Assembly (NCBI GenBank): GCA_964517875.1
Contig: CAZFEU010000001.1
Coordinates: forward strand, 1-64,000
Source of the DNA: JAJPXC01 sp964517875
GTDB lineage: Bacteria > Bacteroidota > Bacteroidia > Bacteroidales > Muribaculaceae
Direction of reading: 5' to 3'
Length of the DNA: 64,000 bases
A program made the translations under genes and the position numbers. The notes beneath the pieces are model-generated. The model did not search any database, was not told the DNA's origin, and saw only the letters and a list, made by a program, of their open reading frames with translations. Positions 1-8,140 of the stretch are shown piece after piece (positions within the stretch are counted from its first letter, which is position 1; every line of letters starts with the position of its first letter).

Positions 1-277
1 AAGACGTTTACATCGTCAGTCTTTGGCATTCCGAAACTTCGCAACTTTCAGAAAATCCTGTCAAAGTCGGCAATTGTAGATGTCCCGGGTATGTTTAGAG
101 ATTTCGAGTACTTTTTGGCTCGAAGTAAAACATATCGGCGGGGGTCTGCGTTGCTCGTTTGCAGGATTTGGGCATTGCGAAGGCCTCGGAATGAAAACGG
201 GTGACATGTACAGGTTCCCCGCTTTTCTTATTTATATACTTAATTATTAAACCAATCAAACCGCCATCCGGGAATCA
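1..277. other. Window edge, no firm gene
   Basis: No gene can be supported here. Frame 1 of the plus strand is open from base 1 to a TGA at 199-201, about 66 codons, so it could be the tail of a gene starting outside the window. The translation is rich in Arg, Phe and Leu and matches no family I recognise. After base 201 the DNA turns AT-rich, as expected of a promoter region for the gene at 278, but I see no clear TAnnTTTG box. The open frame may be chance or part of a repeated element. Confidence 0.3.
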
Positions 278-883
278 ATGGCAATAAATACAAAAATGAA
301 ACAAAAATTTATTTTGATTCTCGGGATTGCCCTTATTTGCGGCATAACATCATGTGGCGCAAAGAAACCAGTAGAGGCTTCTAAGTACACGAATCCTTTT
401 GAAGCAGGGGATTATGAGACTCCATGCACAGTGTTTGATACCGCCGAAGATTTTGCTGCCACAGGTATTGCTTCGGGACCAGCAACACAGAAAGGATCTA
501 TTCAGTTAGTTGCTTTAAAGAATGCACAAGACATTGTGGCAATGAAGATTATGCATGCTGTTGAAGGGGAAGTCAAGAGTTTCTTCGAATCTGTTGGAGC
601 TAATAAAGGCAATGATTATCAACAACAGACCATTGGTGGACTTAATTCGATAATTACCGGTATAGTTAACAATACTTCAGCCTGTTGTGGCCCAAGATTC
701 AGTGGAGTCGATGCCCGCGGAAATGTTGAATGTTATATTGGAATAAAAATAAGCAAGGAACGAATTACAGAAGCGGTAGTTGAAAGCCTATCACGCAATG
801 AACGGCAGGAAATACGCGAAGCCGCTGAAGCTTTTCGCCGTCAGATGACTGAGGATTTACGTCGTTATCGTGGTGAGGAATAA
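278..883 (+). CDS. LPP20-like lipoprotein
   Basis: A 201-residue predicted lipoprotein. The N-terminus has basic residues, a hydrophobic stretch and a lipobox ending ITSC near residue 26, so it should be lipidated and envelope-anchored. The body resembles the LPP20/LPP20-like families common in Bacteroidales: after the anchor comes PFEAGDYETPCTVFDTAEDF, then an alanine- and glutamine-rich helical part, then a NETSACC-like stretch (here NNTSACCG near residue 135) and VECYIGIK. The C-terminus is a charged helix. An alternative ATG at 296 gives a more compact signal peptide and cannot be excluded. It is first of five co-directional genes, with only 12 bases to the next start. Molecular function of the family is unknown. 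Confidence 0.75.
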   Translation: MAINTKMKQKFILILGIALICGITSCGAKKPVEASKYTNPFEAGDYETPCTVFDTAEDFAATGIASGPATQKGSIQLVALKNAQDIVAMKIMHAVEGEVKSFFESVGANKGNDYQQQTIGGLNSIITGIVNNTSACCGPRFSGVDARGNVECYIGIKISKERITEAVVESLSRNERQEIREAAEAFRRQMTEDLRRYRGEE

Positions 884-895
884 TTGGTATTTATA

Positions 896-1690
896 ATGAA
901 ATGGTTTAAACCTATAGCCATGGTTATTAGTTTGACTATGGCGTGTTTCATATCGGATGCTCATGATGGGCGTCCTGACTGGACAAACGGATACTTTAAC
1001 GACTTAGACTATACTTTCATCAAAAGTGTACATGCCGAGGGAAGCACACGCGATGTGGCTCGCAATAATGCACTTCAGCAGGTTGTGGCCGATGCATCGC
1101 GTGAAACAGGTATGCGTGCCACGGTGAAGATTGCTCCATCTGGTGAAATTTTTGTGTCAGGAGTCGACGACCTTACGGTGAAGGCACGTGCAATTGATGA
1201 GTGGAGTCACAGACTACCCAATGGGATATACGAAACATTCCTTTTAGTACAAGTTGCAAAGAATCCAACATATCCTTATGAAACTGTAAAGGTTACCGAT
1301 AAATATAGTTTCTCTCCTGATGTATTTGTGCCTGGTATGGCTCAAATACGCAAAGGGAGCAAGGGCAAAGGAATATTCTTCATTTCAGCAGAGTTTTTGT
1401 CTATAGGAGCTTTGATTACTTGCGAGTGCCAACGATCTTCATATGAATCAAAAATAAGTCAGACTCACTCACAAGAGCTTAAAAAGAACTATATTGATAA
1501 GGCAAACAATTATGAAACCGGGCGCAATATTGCCATTGCAACAACTTGTGCATTTTACGCATGGAACGTTATCGACGGCATCATTGCTAAAGGACGTAAG
1601 CATGTAGTAACTGGTCGAGCCCCTGCTTTGGCAATAGCTCCCTTTTGGAGCCCTGAAGGCCAAGGCCTTGCAATGCAATTAACCTTTTAA
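896..1690 (+). CDS. Exported LPP20-like protein, membrane C-terminus
   Basis: A 264-residue exported protein of unknown function. I chose the ATG at 896 over an upstream in-frame TTG at 884 because the resulting N-terminus (MKWFKP, then a hydrophobic stretch ending near SDA) is a clean signal peptide. The middle (about residues 45-120) carries VHAEGSTRDVARNNALQQVV and VKARAIDEWSH, typical of LPP20-like domains in which the first gene also belongs. From about residue 155 there is a hydrophobic segment (GIFFISAEFLSIGALI), a polar loop and a second one (NIAIATTCAFYAWNVIDGII), as in Bacteroidales proteins with a C-terminal membrane hairpin. It lies 14 bases before the next gene. Confidence 0.7.
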   Translation: MKWFKPIAMVISLTMACFISDAHDGRPDWTNGYFNDLDYTFIKSVHAEGSTRDVARNNALQQVVADASRETGMRATVKIAPSGEIFVSGVDDLTVKARAIDEWSHRLPNGIYETFLLVQVAKNPTYPYETVKVTDKYSFSPDVFVPGMAQIRKGSKGKGIFFISAEFLSIGALITCECQRSSYESKISQTHSQELKKNYIDKANNYETGRNIAIATTCAFYAWNVIDGIIAKGRKHVVTGRAPALAIAPFWSPEGQGLAMQLTF

Positions 1691-1704
1691 TAACAACAAA
1701 CCAC

Positions 1705-2046
1705 ATGAAATTAAAACATATATTGCTGACACTATCTCTTGGTTTGATCTTTATTTTAACCATGGGAGGTTGTTCTAAGACTGAACACGATCTTTTTTGT
1801 TCAATACATGGAATAGTATCTGATGCGTCTAACGGCAACCCGGTGGCAAATGCTACCATTACACTTAGCCCTGGTGGTCGCGCTACTGTTTCCGGTAGTG
1901 ATGGACAATTTGAATTCATTGATCTTGACCCAGGTCAATACACAATCACTGTTCAATGCACAGGATTTAACGCCAACCGTAAAACGGTAAACGCAATTAG
2001 CTCTGAAGCAGTACGCGCTGATATTCCTTTAACTCCATCTGAATAA
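1705..2046 (+). CDS. Small carboxypeptidase-regulatory-like lipoprotein
   Basis: A 113-residue predicted lipoprotein. The hydrophobic N-terminus ends in a lipobox MGGC near residue 23. The rest is a single beta-sandwich of the carboxypeptidase regulatory-like (CarboxypepD_reg) type: GIVSDASNGNPVANATITL, then a GSDGQFEFIDLDPGQYTI stretch and an alternating hydrophobic end. These domains act as cell-surface modules, often at the N-terminus of SusC/TonB receptors. Here the domain stands alone, and it resembles the first domain of the next gene product. The next gene starts 4 bases downstream, so the two are almost surely co-translated. No catalytic residues are visible. Confidence 0.8.
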   Translation: MKLKHILLTLSLGLIFILTMGGCSKTEHDLFCSIHGIVSDASNGNPVANATITLSPGGRATVSGSDGQFEFIDLDPGQYTITVQCTGFNANRKTVNAISSEAVRADIPLTPSE

Positions 2047-2050
2047 TTTT

Positions 2051-3733
2051 ATGAAAACAACTAAATATTATTTAATCTTTTTGTTGACTGTTCTTTTCGG
2101 CGCTTGCACAGGTGGTGATGAGTCGAGTGGAATGAATGGTTATGAAGAACCCGATGATTATGGACAAACGTATTCTTTGAGTGGTTCTGTGACAATAAAT
2201 GGTGAACCAGTCAATGCTGCCGCCGTTTTGCTTACGCCAGGAGGTGGTACATTTTTGACTGGATCTGATGGTATCTTTATTTTTGATGAGGTTCCATCAG
2301 GTACATACGAAATCAAGGTATATAAAGAGGGTTGCCAACCTTTCAATAAATCCTTGAAAATAGACCGGAACTATACTGACATGGCTTTAACGGTTACAGA
2401 AAATAAAGGTAATCTTCAGCTTAATAAAGGATATATCGATATGGGTTCTAATTCTGGGAACAATGTCGCTGCTTTCACAATTACCAATAAGGGAGAACGT
2501 GAATTGGCATGGCAAGCAACATGGGGAGCCCGGTGGATTACTAAAATGGAGCCCTCAAAAGGTACTATCCCTGCCGGTGGTTCAGCTGCGGTGTCGTTCA
2601 CAATCAATCGCGATCGTCTAAGCAGTGAAACTTTCGACAATCACACAGGTATAGTTGTGCAATCTACGACTGATGCAGACGGTTCAGTAGGAGAAATTCT
2701 CGTAACTGCGTTTGGTCAAGGAAGTGGTACTAATGTTGTAAACGACAATTCAGATTTGGATTATGTGATGGTTGGAGACCTTTATGTACAGACTGTTGAT
2801 ATTTCAGAAAGTAGATTAAATAGAGAGAGTGCGATTCTCCTATGTGGTAATTCCATAAAGGGAGGTTATAACGATTGGAGGCTTCCTACTCTTGATGAAC
2901 TAGCAACTATGTATGAAAATCGAGCGGCAATTGGTGGATTTGCTAATGGCGATTACTGGGCATCAGATTATAATCCGAATAATAGTTGGCATTATTATTG
3001 TATGAATTTTTCAAGTGGTGAAGTTAAAAATTATCAATTTAATGATCCTAGACGAGTACGTGCAGTTCGTAAAGACCCCGTTGATCATCTCCCAGTTGTT
3101 ACCACATTGGATTATACTACATCAGGCAACTCTATTGTCTTAAATGGAAATATTGAAGATGAGGGTTTGCCAAAATACACTGAAAGAGGATTTATCGTTT
3201 CTACTCAACCCATCCCTACGCTTAATAATGGAACCAAATATGTGGTTGAAGGACACGCTACATCGGAATTTAAATATGGTCTTGATGATTTGCAGATTGG
3301 AAAAACGTATTATTATGTTGCGTATGCCACCAATGAACTTGGAACTGCTTATGGTGAACCAAAGAGCTATACACATCAGCATACATTATATGTTTATATT
3401 CCAGACCTGCATCTTATGGTTCAACGGCAAGATTTAGGGAATACTTCTGAATATACTTTAGCAGACAACTTGTGTATACAATCAAAAGTTGGAGAATTTT
3501 CTGATTGGCGATTGCCTACAATAGATGAGCTTGTAGCTATTGCAAAATACACGGATTCTTATAATTTGAATTTCAAAAATACATCGTCATCTTACTCTTG
3601 CTATTGGTCATCGACTATGTCTTCGACCGGTTCTCATTTTTTATTTGATTTCTATTATAATAAAACTAGAATTACCGACTCCCCAAAGAGTTATTATCCC
3701 TATGTGCGAGCTGTTAGAACGGCAAATTTGTAA
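2051..3733 (+). CDS. Surface lipoprotein, BACON-like and two DUF1566 domains
   Basis: A 560-residue multidomain lipoprotein, probably at the cell surface. The signal peptide ends in a lipobox GAC near residue 19. Domains in order: a carboxypeptidase-regulatory-like sandwich (about 41-113) resembling the preceding gene; a BACON-like beta-sandwich (about 120-225, with FTITNKGERELAW and SKGTIPAGGSAAVSFTI); a first DUF1566/Lcl C-terminal domain (about 235-345, with DWRLPTLDELATMYENR, YWAS and RVRAVRK); a fibronectin-III-like linker (about 350-445, TERGFIVSTQP and YYYVAYATNELGTAYGE); and a second DUF1566 domain (about 450-560, DWRLPTIDELVAI, CYWSSTMS, YVRAVR). BACON domains are linked to carbohydrate or mucin binding; DUF1566 has no established role. 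A binding function is inference. Confidence 0.8.
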   Translation: MKTTKYYLIFLLTVLFGACTGGDESSGMNGYEEPDDYGQTYSLSGSVTINGEPVNAAAVLLTPGGGTFLTGSDGIFIFDEVPSGTYEIKVYKEGCQPFNKSLKIDRNYTDMALTVTENKGNLQLNKGYIDMGSNSGNNVAAFTITNKGERELAWQATWGARWITKMEPSKGTIPAGGSAAVSFTINRDRLSSETFDNHTGIVVQSTTDADGSVGEILVTAFGQGSGTNVVNDNSDLDYVMVGDLYVQTVDISESRLNRESAILLCGNSIKGGYNDWRLPTLDELATMYENRAAIGGFANGDYWASDYNPNNSWHYYCMNFSSGEVKNYQFNDPRRVRAVRKDPVDHLPVVTTLDYTTSGNSIVLNGNIEDEGLPKYTERGFIVSTQPIPTLNNGTKYVVEGHATSEFKYGLDDLQIGKTYYYVAYATNELGTAYGEPKSYTHQHTLYVYIPDLHLMVQRQDLGNTSEYTLADNLCIQSKVGEFSDWRLPTIDELVAIAKYTDSYNLNFKNTSSSYSCYWSSTMSSTGSHFLFDFYYNKTRITDSPKSYYPYVRAVRTANL

Positions 3734-5207
3734 ACATAAAATTTTCAGTCTTATGGCTGCATTGGCGCTTCTTGAAAGCGCCAATGTTGTCCATGCTTCT
3801 GAGCCCCCGGAAGACTTTAGTGCTCGTCAGAAGCGTGAGATTGCAGAATTTCGAAAAGTCCGTCAAGGTGAAATTAATGCTTTCCGTGACTCGGTTAATA
3901 GAGAATATGCAGGCTTTATTGAGGCACAGTGGGAGCAAATGCGTACACTGCGAAACACACGTAGCTTCACACCTCCTCCTCTTTGTTTTGCTCCCCGTCC
4001 CTCTGACCGAATGCCAAAGGAGGATCCTCATGTAAATGAAAATATAGCTCCTGATCTTCCTGAACCTGAAACCCCAATCATGGATCTAAAGCCCGAAGAA
4101 ATACCTGATGTTCAGACTGGTCGCCAGACCTCATTTTATGGAAGGGATCTAACTCTTTACAATAATTGTCTTCACTTACCGCATATGCGTTCTGCAAATA
4201 GTAGAGATGTTGCAGATTACTGGCGAGCACTTTCCAGTAATATGAATGACATAATTGAGGAATTCAATCGTATAGAAAACGAAATCGGCTTGGACGACTG
4301 GGGCGTTTATCGATTAGCGTATGAGCTTGCGCCATGTTATATTAATGGAATAACGCCAAATGAACGAGTGGTATTCAGTGTGTTTGTGCTAAGCCAGAGA
4401 GGCTTAAAATGCAAAATGGCAGAAAACAATAATAAGTTATACCCATTATTGGCCTCAAAGGATGAATTATTCAATACGTTATATATAGAATTTTCTGATG
4501 ATCCTTCGAGGTATTACGTTATTACCAGAGATTTTCTTGATGATGTGAATGTATGTACTGCCGACTTTAGGTCGGCAAATCGTATTCTTGATTTTACACC
4601 ACCACGGTCACTTCCACATATAGGTGGAGTGAGAAAGTCTATGAATCGCAAATGGACGGATTATCAAGGTGCTGAGTTCAGTTGTAGTATTAACTATGAC
4701 CCCAACTTAACTTGCTATCTAAGCAGCTATCCCTGCATCGATTTCAAGAAATACGCTGAAGCGCCGATAGATGATACGTGTATGAACCATCTAAATAAGC
4801 AACTCAATGCTCAGATGGAAAACATGGACATCGGAGCTAAATTAAACCATTTGCTTCATTTCGTACAATTCGCATTTGACTATAAGACGGATGATGATAA
4901 TTATGGTTATGAGAAATGGAATTTCCCCGACGAAACACTGGTTTCGGATTTTTGTGATTGTGACGATCGGGCTATTCTATGGTGCAGGCTTGTGAGAGAT
5001 CTGGTAGGTGTAAAAACGGCATTGGTGCTCTACCCAGGCCAACATTTGGCTGCTGCTGCATCAATAGAAGCAGCTCCTGGTCAAACAAGTGTGAAATCTG
5101 GCGGTTGTGCATATGTACTTTGTGACCCTACATATATTGGGGCTGATATAGGAATGGAGATGCCATCTCTTGTTGGTTGTAGCCACAAAGTAATTCCGTT
5201 ATTCTGA
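3702..5207 (+). CDS. Exported transglutaminase-like protein
   Basis: About 501 residues, last gene of the five-gene cluster. The frame is open from 3645, but the ATG at 3702 gives the best signal peptide (basic HK pair, then a hydrophobic stretch ending VVHA). It overlaps the end of the previous gene by 32 bases. An ATG at 3753 is a weaker alternative. Mature residues 25-90 are charged and helical, possibly coiled coil. The C-terminal 150 residues look like a transglutaminase-like cysteine-protease fold: DFCDCDDRAILWCRLVRDLVGVK holds the candidate Cys, YPGQHLAAAA the His and YVLCDPTYIGADIG the Asp. Members of this superfamily are usually peptidases or crosslinking enzymes. The family call rests on motif order only. 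Confidence 0.65.
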   Translation: MCELLERQICKHKIFSLMAALALLESANVVHASEPPEDFSARQKREIAEFRKVRQGEINAFRDSVNREYAGFIEAQWEQMRTLRNTRSFTPPPLCFAPRPSDRMPKEDPHVNENIAPDLPEPETPIMDLKPEEIPDVQTGRQTSFYGRDLTLYNNCLHLPHMRSANSRDVADYWRALSSNMNDIIEEFNRIENEIGLDDWGVYRLAYELAPCYINGITPNERVVFSVFVLSQRGLKCKMAENNNKLYPLLASKDELFNTLYIEFSDDPSRYYVITRDFLDDVNVCTADFRSANRILDFTPPRSLPHIGGVRKSMNRKWTDYQGAEFSCSINYDPNLTCYLSSYPCIDFKKYAEAPIDDTCMNHLNKQLNAQMENMDIGAKLNHLLHFVQFAFDYKTDDDNYGYEKWNFPDETLVSDFCDCDDRAILWCRLVRDLVGVKTALVLYPGQHLAAAASIEAAPGQTSVKSGGCAYVLCDPTYIGADIGMEMPSLVGCSHKVIPLF

Positions 5208-5231
5208 AAATCTTAATGCTTCTATCAGAAT

Positions 5232-5272
5232 AAAAAATAGGTCGAGAAATCATTGCTCTCGACCTATTTTTT
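5232..5272. terminator. Bidirectional terminator
   Basis: A perfect 16-bp stem (5232-5247 pairing with 5257-5272) around a 9-base loop. The core is GGTCGAGA/TCTCGACC, flanked by an A-run on the left and a T-run on the right, so it reads as an intrinsic terminator from both sides. It sits between the convergent transglutaminase-like gene and the M16 peptidase gene. Confidence 0.9.
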
Positions 5273-5290
5273 ATTTGAGGATGATGGGGG

Positions 5291-8107
5291 TTATTCGGCG
5301 GGCTGGAGGAGGACGATCTGGTAGTTGTCCTGGTTGAGCAGCTGCTTCATGTAGTTTTGGATGTCAGCTACGGTCAGTGCGTTGACGGCATCGATGTTGC
5401 CGTTGAATGTGTCAACACCGCTTATTGCAGCGTCGGCCATGGCTGAGAGCCATGATGAGTTGACTTCCTTATTCTCGGTGTACTGCTTAACAAGGTACTC
5501 CTGTACGGCTTTGAGCTCGTCGGCAGTAACGTTGCTGGTCATTGACTGAAGCTCGTTCTTGATGATTTCGAGAACTTTATCGGTCATTTCGGGCTTCATC
5601 GGGAATGGGATGAGGATTGAGGCAGGATTAGCTCCCTCATAGTCGAGGCCACCTTGAGCAAAGATTGAGTAAACCGCACTCTCTTTCTCGCGTACGTTTT
5701 CAAGGAGACGTTTTGTGAGGATCTGTGTTGCCGCTGATGCTATGTTTTTGTTGGCAACATTGTAGGGGAGTGCGCCGGTGATGGCAATTGCAGCCCAGGT
5801 TTGGGGTGTCTCCATCTTCATGGTCTCAACGTGTTTCTGGTTGCCAGTGCGGATTTCCATTGCGGGATTCCACTCAACGGTCTTAACCACGGTGTTGGGG
5901 TCGGCGGGAAGTGAGGCGATGTATTGCTCAACGAGGGGTTTGAAGGCTTCAACATCGATGTTACCTACAAATATATATGTGTAGTTGGCGGCGTTGGCGG
6001 TGGCGCTGTGTACGATATCGAGTATCTCCTTGCGGTCAGCACCCTTGATGGCGTCGGCTGTGTAGAACCAGTGTTTGGGCGAAGCGAACAAGTCTCTGGT
6101 CAGTTTCTTTTGGAAAACAAACTGGGGATTGCTCTCCTGGTTGGCAAGGATGTTGGAGAAGCTCGTCTGGAAAGCGGTAAATTCATCCTCGGTAATCTCA
6201 AAGTCTTTCATGGTCATATACAGAAGTTCCATGAGAGTGGGGAGGTCTTTGGGAGTTGTTGAACCGGAAAGTGTGGTGTTGTAGGGTGAGATGTTGAATG
6301 AAACAGAGGCTTGTTTGCCCTGGAGATACTTAGTCAGGTCGGAATTGCTATAGTCACCAAGTCCCGACTGCTCAGAAGCCAAGGGGAGAGTTATAAGTGA
6401 GTTGGCGACTTCGTCGGGAAGTGTAGCCGAACCACCCTTGGCTATGGCTGTAAACAGTATCTCATCGGCCTTGAAGTTGGTGGGCTTCACGATCACTGTA
6501 GCGCCGTTGCTTAGAGTCCATTCCTGCGCATCCCATTGTGCGAGGGTCTTATCGGCTACAATCTTGCCGGGTGCTGGGAGCTGTGGAATAAGGGGTTCAG
6601 CCTTTACTTCGTCAACATAAGCCTCAATGTTTTCGCCATCAACAGCTACAAGTGCTTCTGAAAGCTGCTGCTCAGAGGGGAGGGGAGTGCCATCGGGGGC
6701 AAGAATCAGCAGTACGCGGTTGTCAGGAGTGATGTATTCGGCAAACATCTGATTAATGGCCTCAACGGGAAGCATGGCAGTAAGCATTTGAGCCATCTGA
6801 TAATCTGACTCGGGGTCGAGCATATAGTTATTGTCGACGAATCCGTTGACATATTGCTGCACGTAGTAGTCGTTGTCAAGGTCGTTGCGGCCATTATATC
6901 TCTTTTCTTTGCGTGAGAGATATTCATCTTTAGCACGCTGATATTCGGTGGCTGTGAATCCTTTGGCACCGCGGAGAGCCTCGCGGTATACCGACTGAAG
7001 GCCACCTATAATATCATTGTCCTTAGGTATGAATACCAGGTTGAGGGCTCCTTTAGTTTTCGAGAGCATGTATTCGCCGATTGAACCGTCGGCACCACTG
7101 AAGGGGGCATCCGGACGATTGGAGATTTCGGCGAGACGTGCGTTCAACATCTGATTGATTACATTGTTGGAGTAATCCATGATGTAGCCCACCATGGTGT
7201 TCTTAAGTGAGTCGGGCAGCTCATCATGCTTGATCATAAGCTGTACGATAGTTGTAGTCTGCTCAGGGTCGGTGCCAATGGCATAGATTGTGCCATCGGT
7301 ATCAGGAACGGGGTAATAGACGCGCTCTTTAGCATTCTCGGGCATCTTAATGGGACCAAACATTTCCTTGATTTTACCTTCTATGCGGTCAACATCAATG
7401 TCGCCGACTACGATAATACCCTGCTGGTCGGGACGATACCATGCTTCATAGTAATCGCGGAGCGCCTGGGGAGGGAAGTTATCTACCACCTCCATTGTGC
7501 CTATGGGTAGGCGATATCCGTACTTAGAGTCGGGATACATTGTGGGTAGCAAGCGCTCAAGGATGCGCATTTGGCCTACATTGGTGCCGCGCCACTCCTC
7601 ATGGATTACGCCGCGCTCTTTGTCGATTTCCTCGGGATCGAGAAGCAGACCGTCGGCCCAGTCGTGGAGAATCAGTAGCACTGAGTCTTGTACGTTGGTA
7701 TCGGTGGTAGGCACGTTGGCAATATTGTAGATTGTATTGTCAATGCCGGTTATGGCATTAAGATTCACACCAAATTTTACTCCCTTGCTTTCCAGCCATT
7801 GAATCAGTGAGTTGCCGGGGAAATTTTCAGTGCCGTTGAAGCACATGTGCTCAAGGAAGTGTGCGAGTCCGCGCTGATTGTCTTCCTCAAGGATTGAGCC
7901 TACTTTCTGGGCGATATAGAAATCGGCTTGTCCTTTGGGCTTCTCGTTATGGCGCAGATAATAAGTAAGGCCATTGTCGAGCTTTCCTATTCGCACGTTA
8001 GGGTCGGTGGGCAGTGGTTGAGCCATCTGCTCCATCTGGGCCGATGCTGTCAACCCTGTGCAAAGAAGGGTGAGCATCAAAGCTACACTTTTGAATAGAT
8101 TTTTCAT
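5291..8107 (-). CDS. M16 family zinc peptidase
   Basis: A 938-residue exported metallopeptidase of the M16 (pitrilysin/insulinase) family. Residues 1-23 form a signal peptide ending ASA. The inverted zinc motif HFLEH is at residues 83-87, and the third zinc-ligand glutamate lies near residue 165 in ERGVIHEEW. The length fits two M16 catalytic/inactive halves (about 35-240 and 540-930). Such enzymes degrade peptides in the periplasm or outer face. The gene begins 33 bases after lepA with no obvious promoter in the gap, so it may be co-transcribed with lepA. The substrate cannot be told from the sequence. Confidence 0.93.
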   Translation of the reverse strand: MKNLFKSVALMLTLLCTGLTASAQMEQMAQPLPTDPNVRIGKLDNGLTYYLRHNEKPKGQADFYIAQKVGSILEEDNQRGLAHFLEHMCFNGTENFPGNSLIQWLESKGVKFGVNLNAITGIDNTIYNIANVPTTDTNVQDSVLLILHDWADGLLLDPEEIDKERGVIHEEWRGTNVGQMRILERLLPTMYPDSKYGYRLPIGTMEVVDNFPPQALRDYYEAWYRPDQQGIIVVGDIDVDRIEGKIKEMFGPIKMPENAKERVYYPVPDTDGTIYAIGTDPEQTTTIVQLMIKHDELPDSLKNTMVGYIMDYSNNVINQMLNARLAEISNRPDAPFSGADGSIGEYMLSKTKGALNLVFIPKDNDIIGGLQSVYREALRGAKGFTATEYQRAKDEYLSRKEKRYNGRNDLDNDYYVQQYVNGFVDNNYMLDPESDYQMAQMLTAMLPVEAINQMFAEYITPDNRVLLILAPDGTPLPSEQQLSEALVAVDGENIEAYVDEVKAEPLIPQLPAPGKIVADKTLAQWDAQEWTLSNGATVIVKPTNFKADEILFTAIAKGGSATLPDEVANSLITLPLASEQSGLGDYSNSDLTKYLQGKQASVSFNISPYNTTLSGSTTPKDLPTLMELLYMTMKDFEITEDEFTAFQTSFSNILANQESNPQFVFQKKLTRDLFASPKHWFYTADAIKGADRKEILDIVHSATANAANYTYIFVGNIDVEAFKPLVEQYIASLPADPNTVVKTVEWNPAMEIRTGNQKHVETMKMETPQTWAAIAITGALPYNVANKNIASAATQILTKRLLENVREKESAVYSIFAQGGLDYEGANPASILIPFPMKPEMTDKVLEIIKNELQSMTSNVTADELKAVQEYLVKQYTENKEVNSSWLSAMADAAISGVDTFNGNIDAVNALTVADIQNYMKQLLNQDNYQIVLLQPAE

Positions 8108-8140
8108 TTAGTAAGTGTTTATTGGATTATTGGTTTATGT

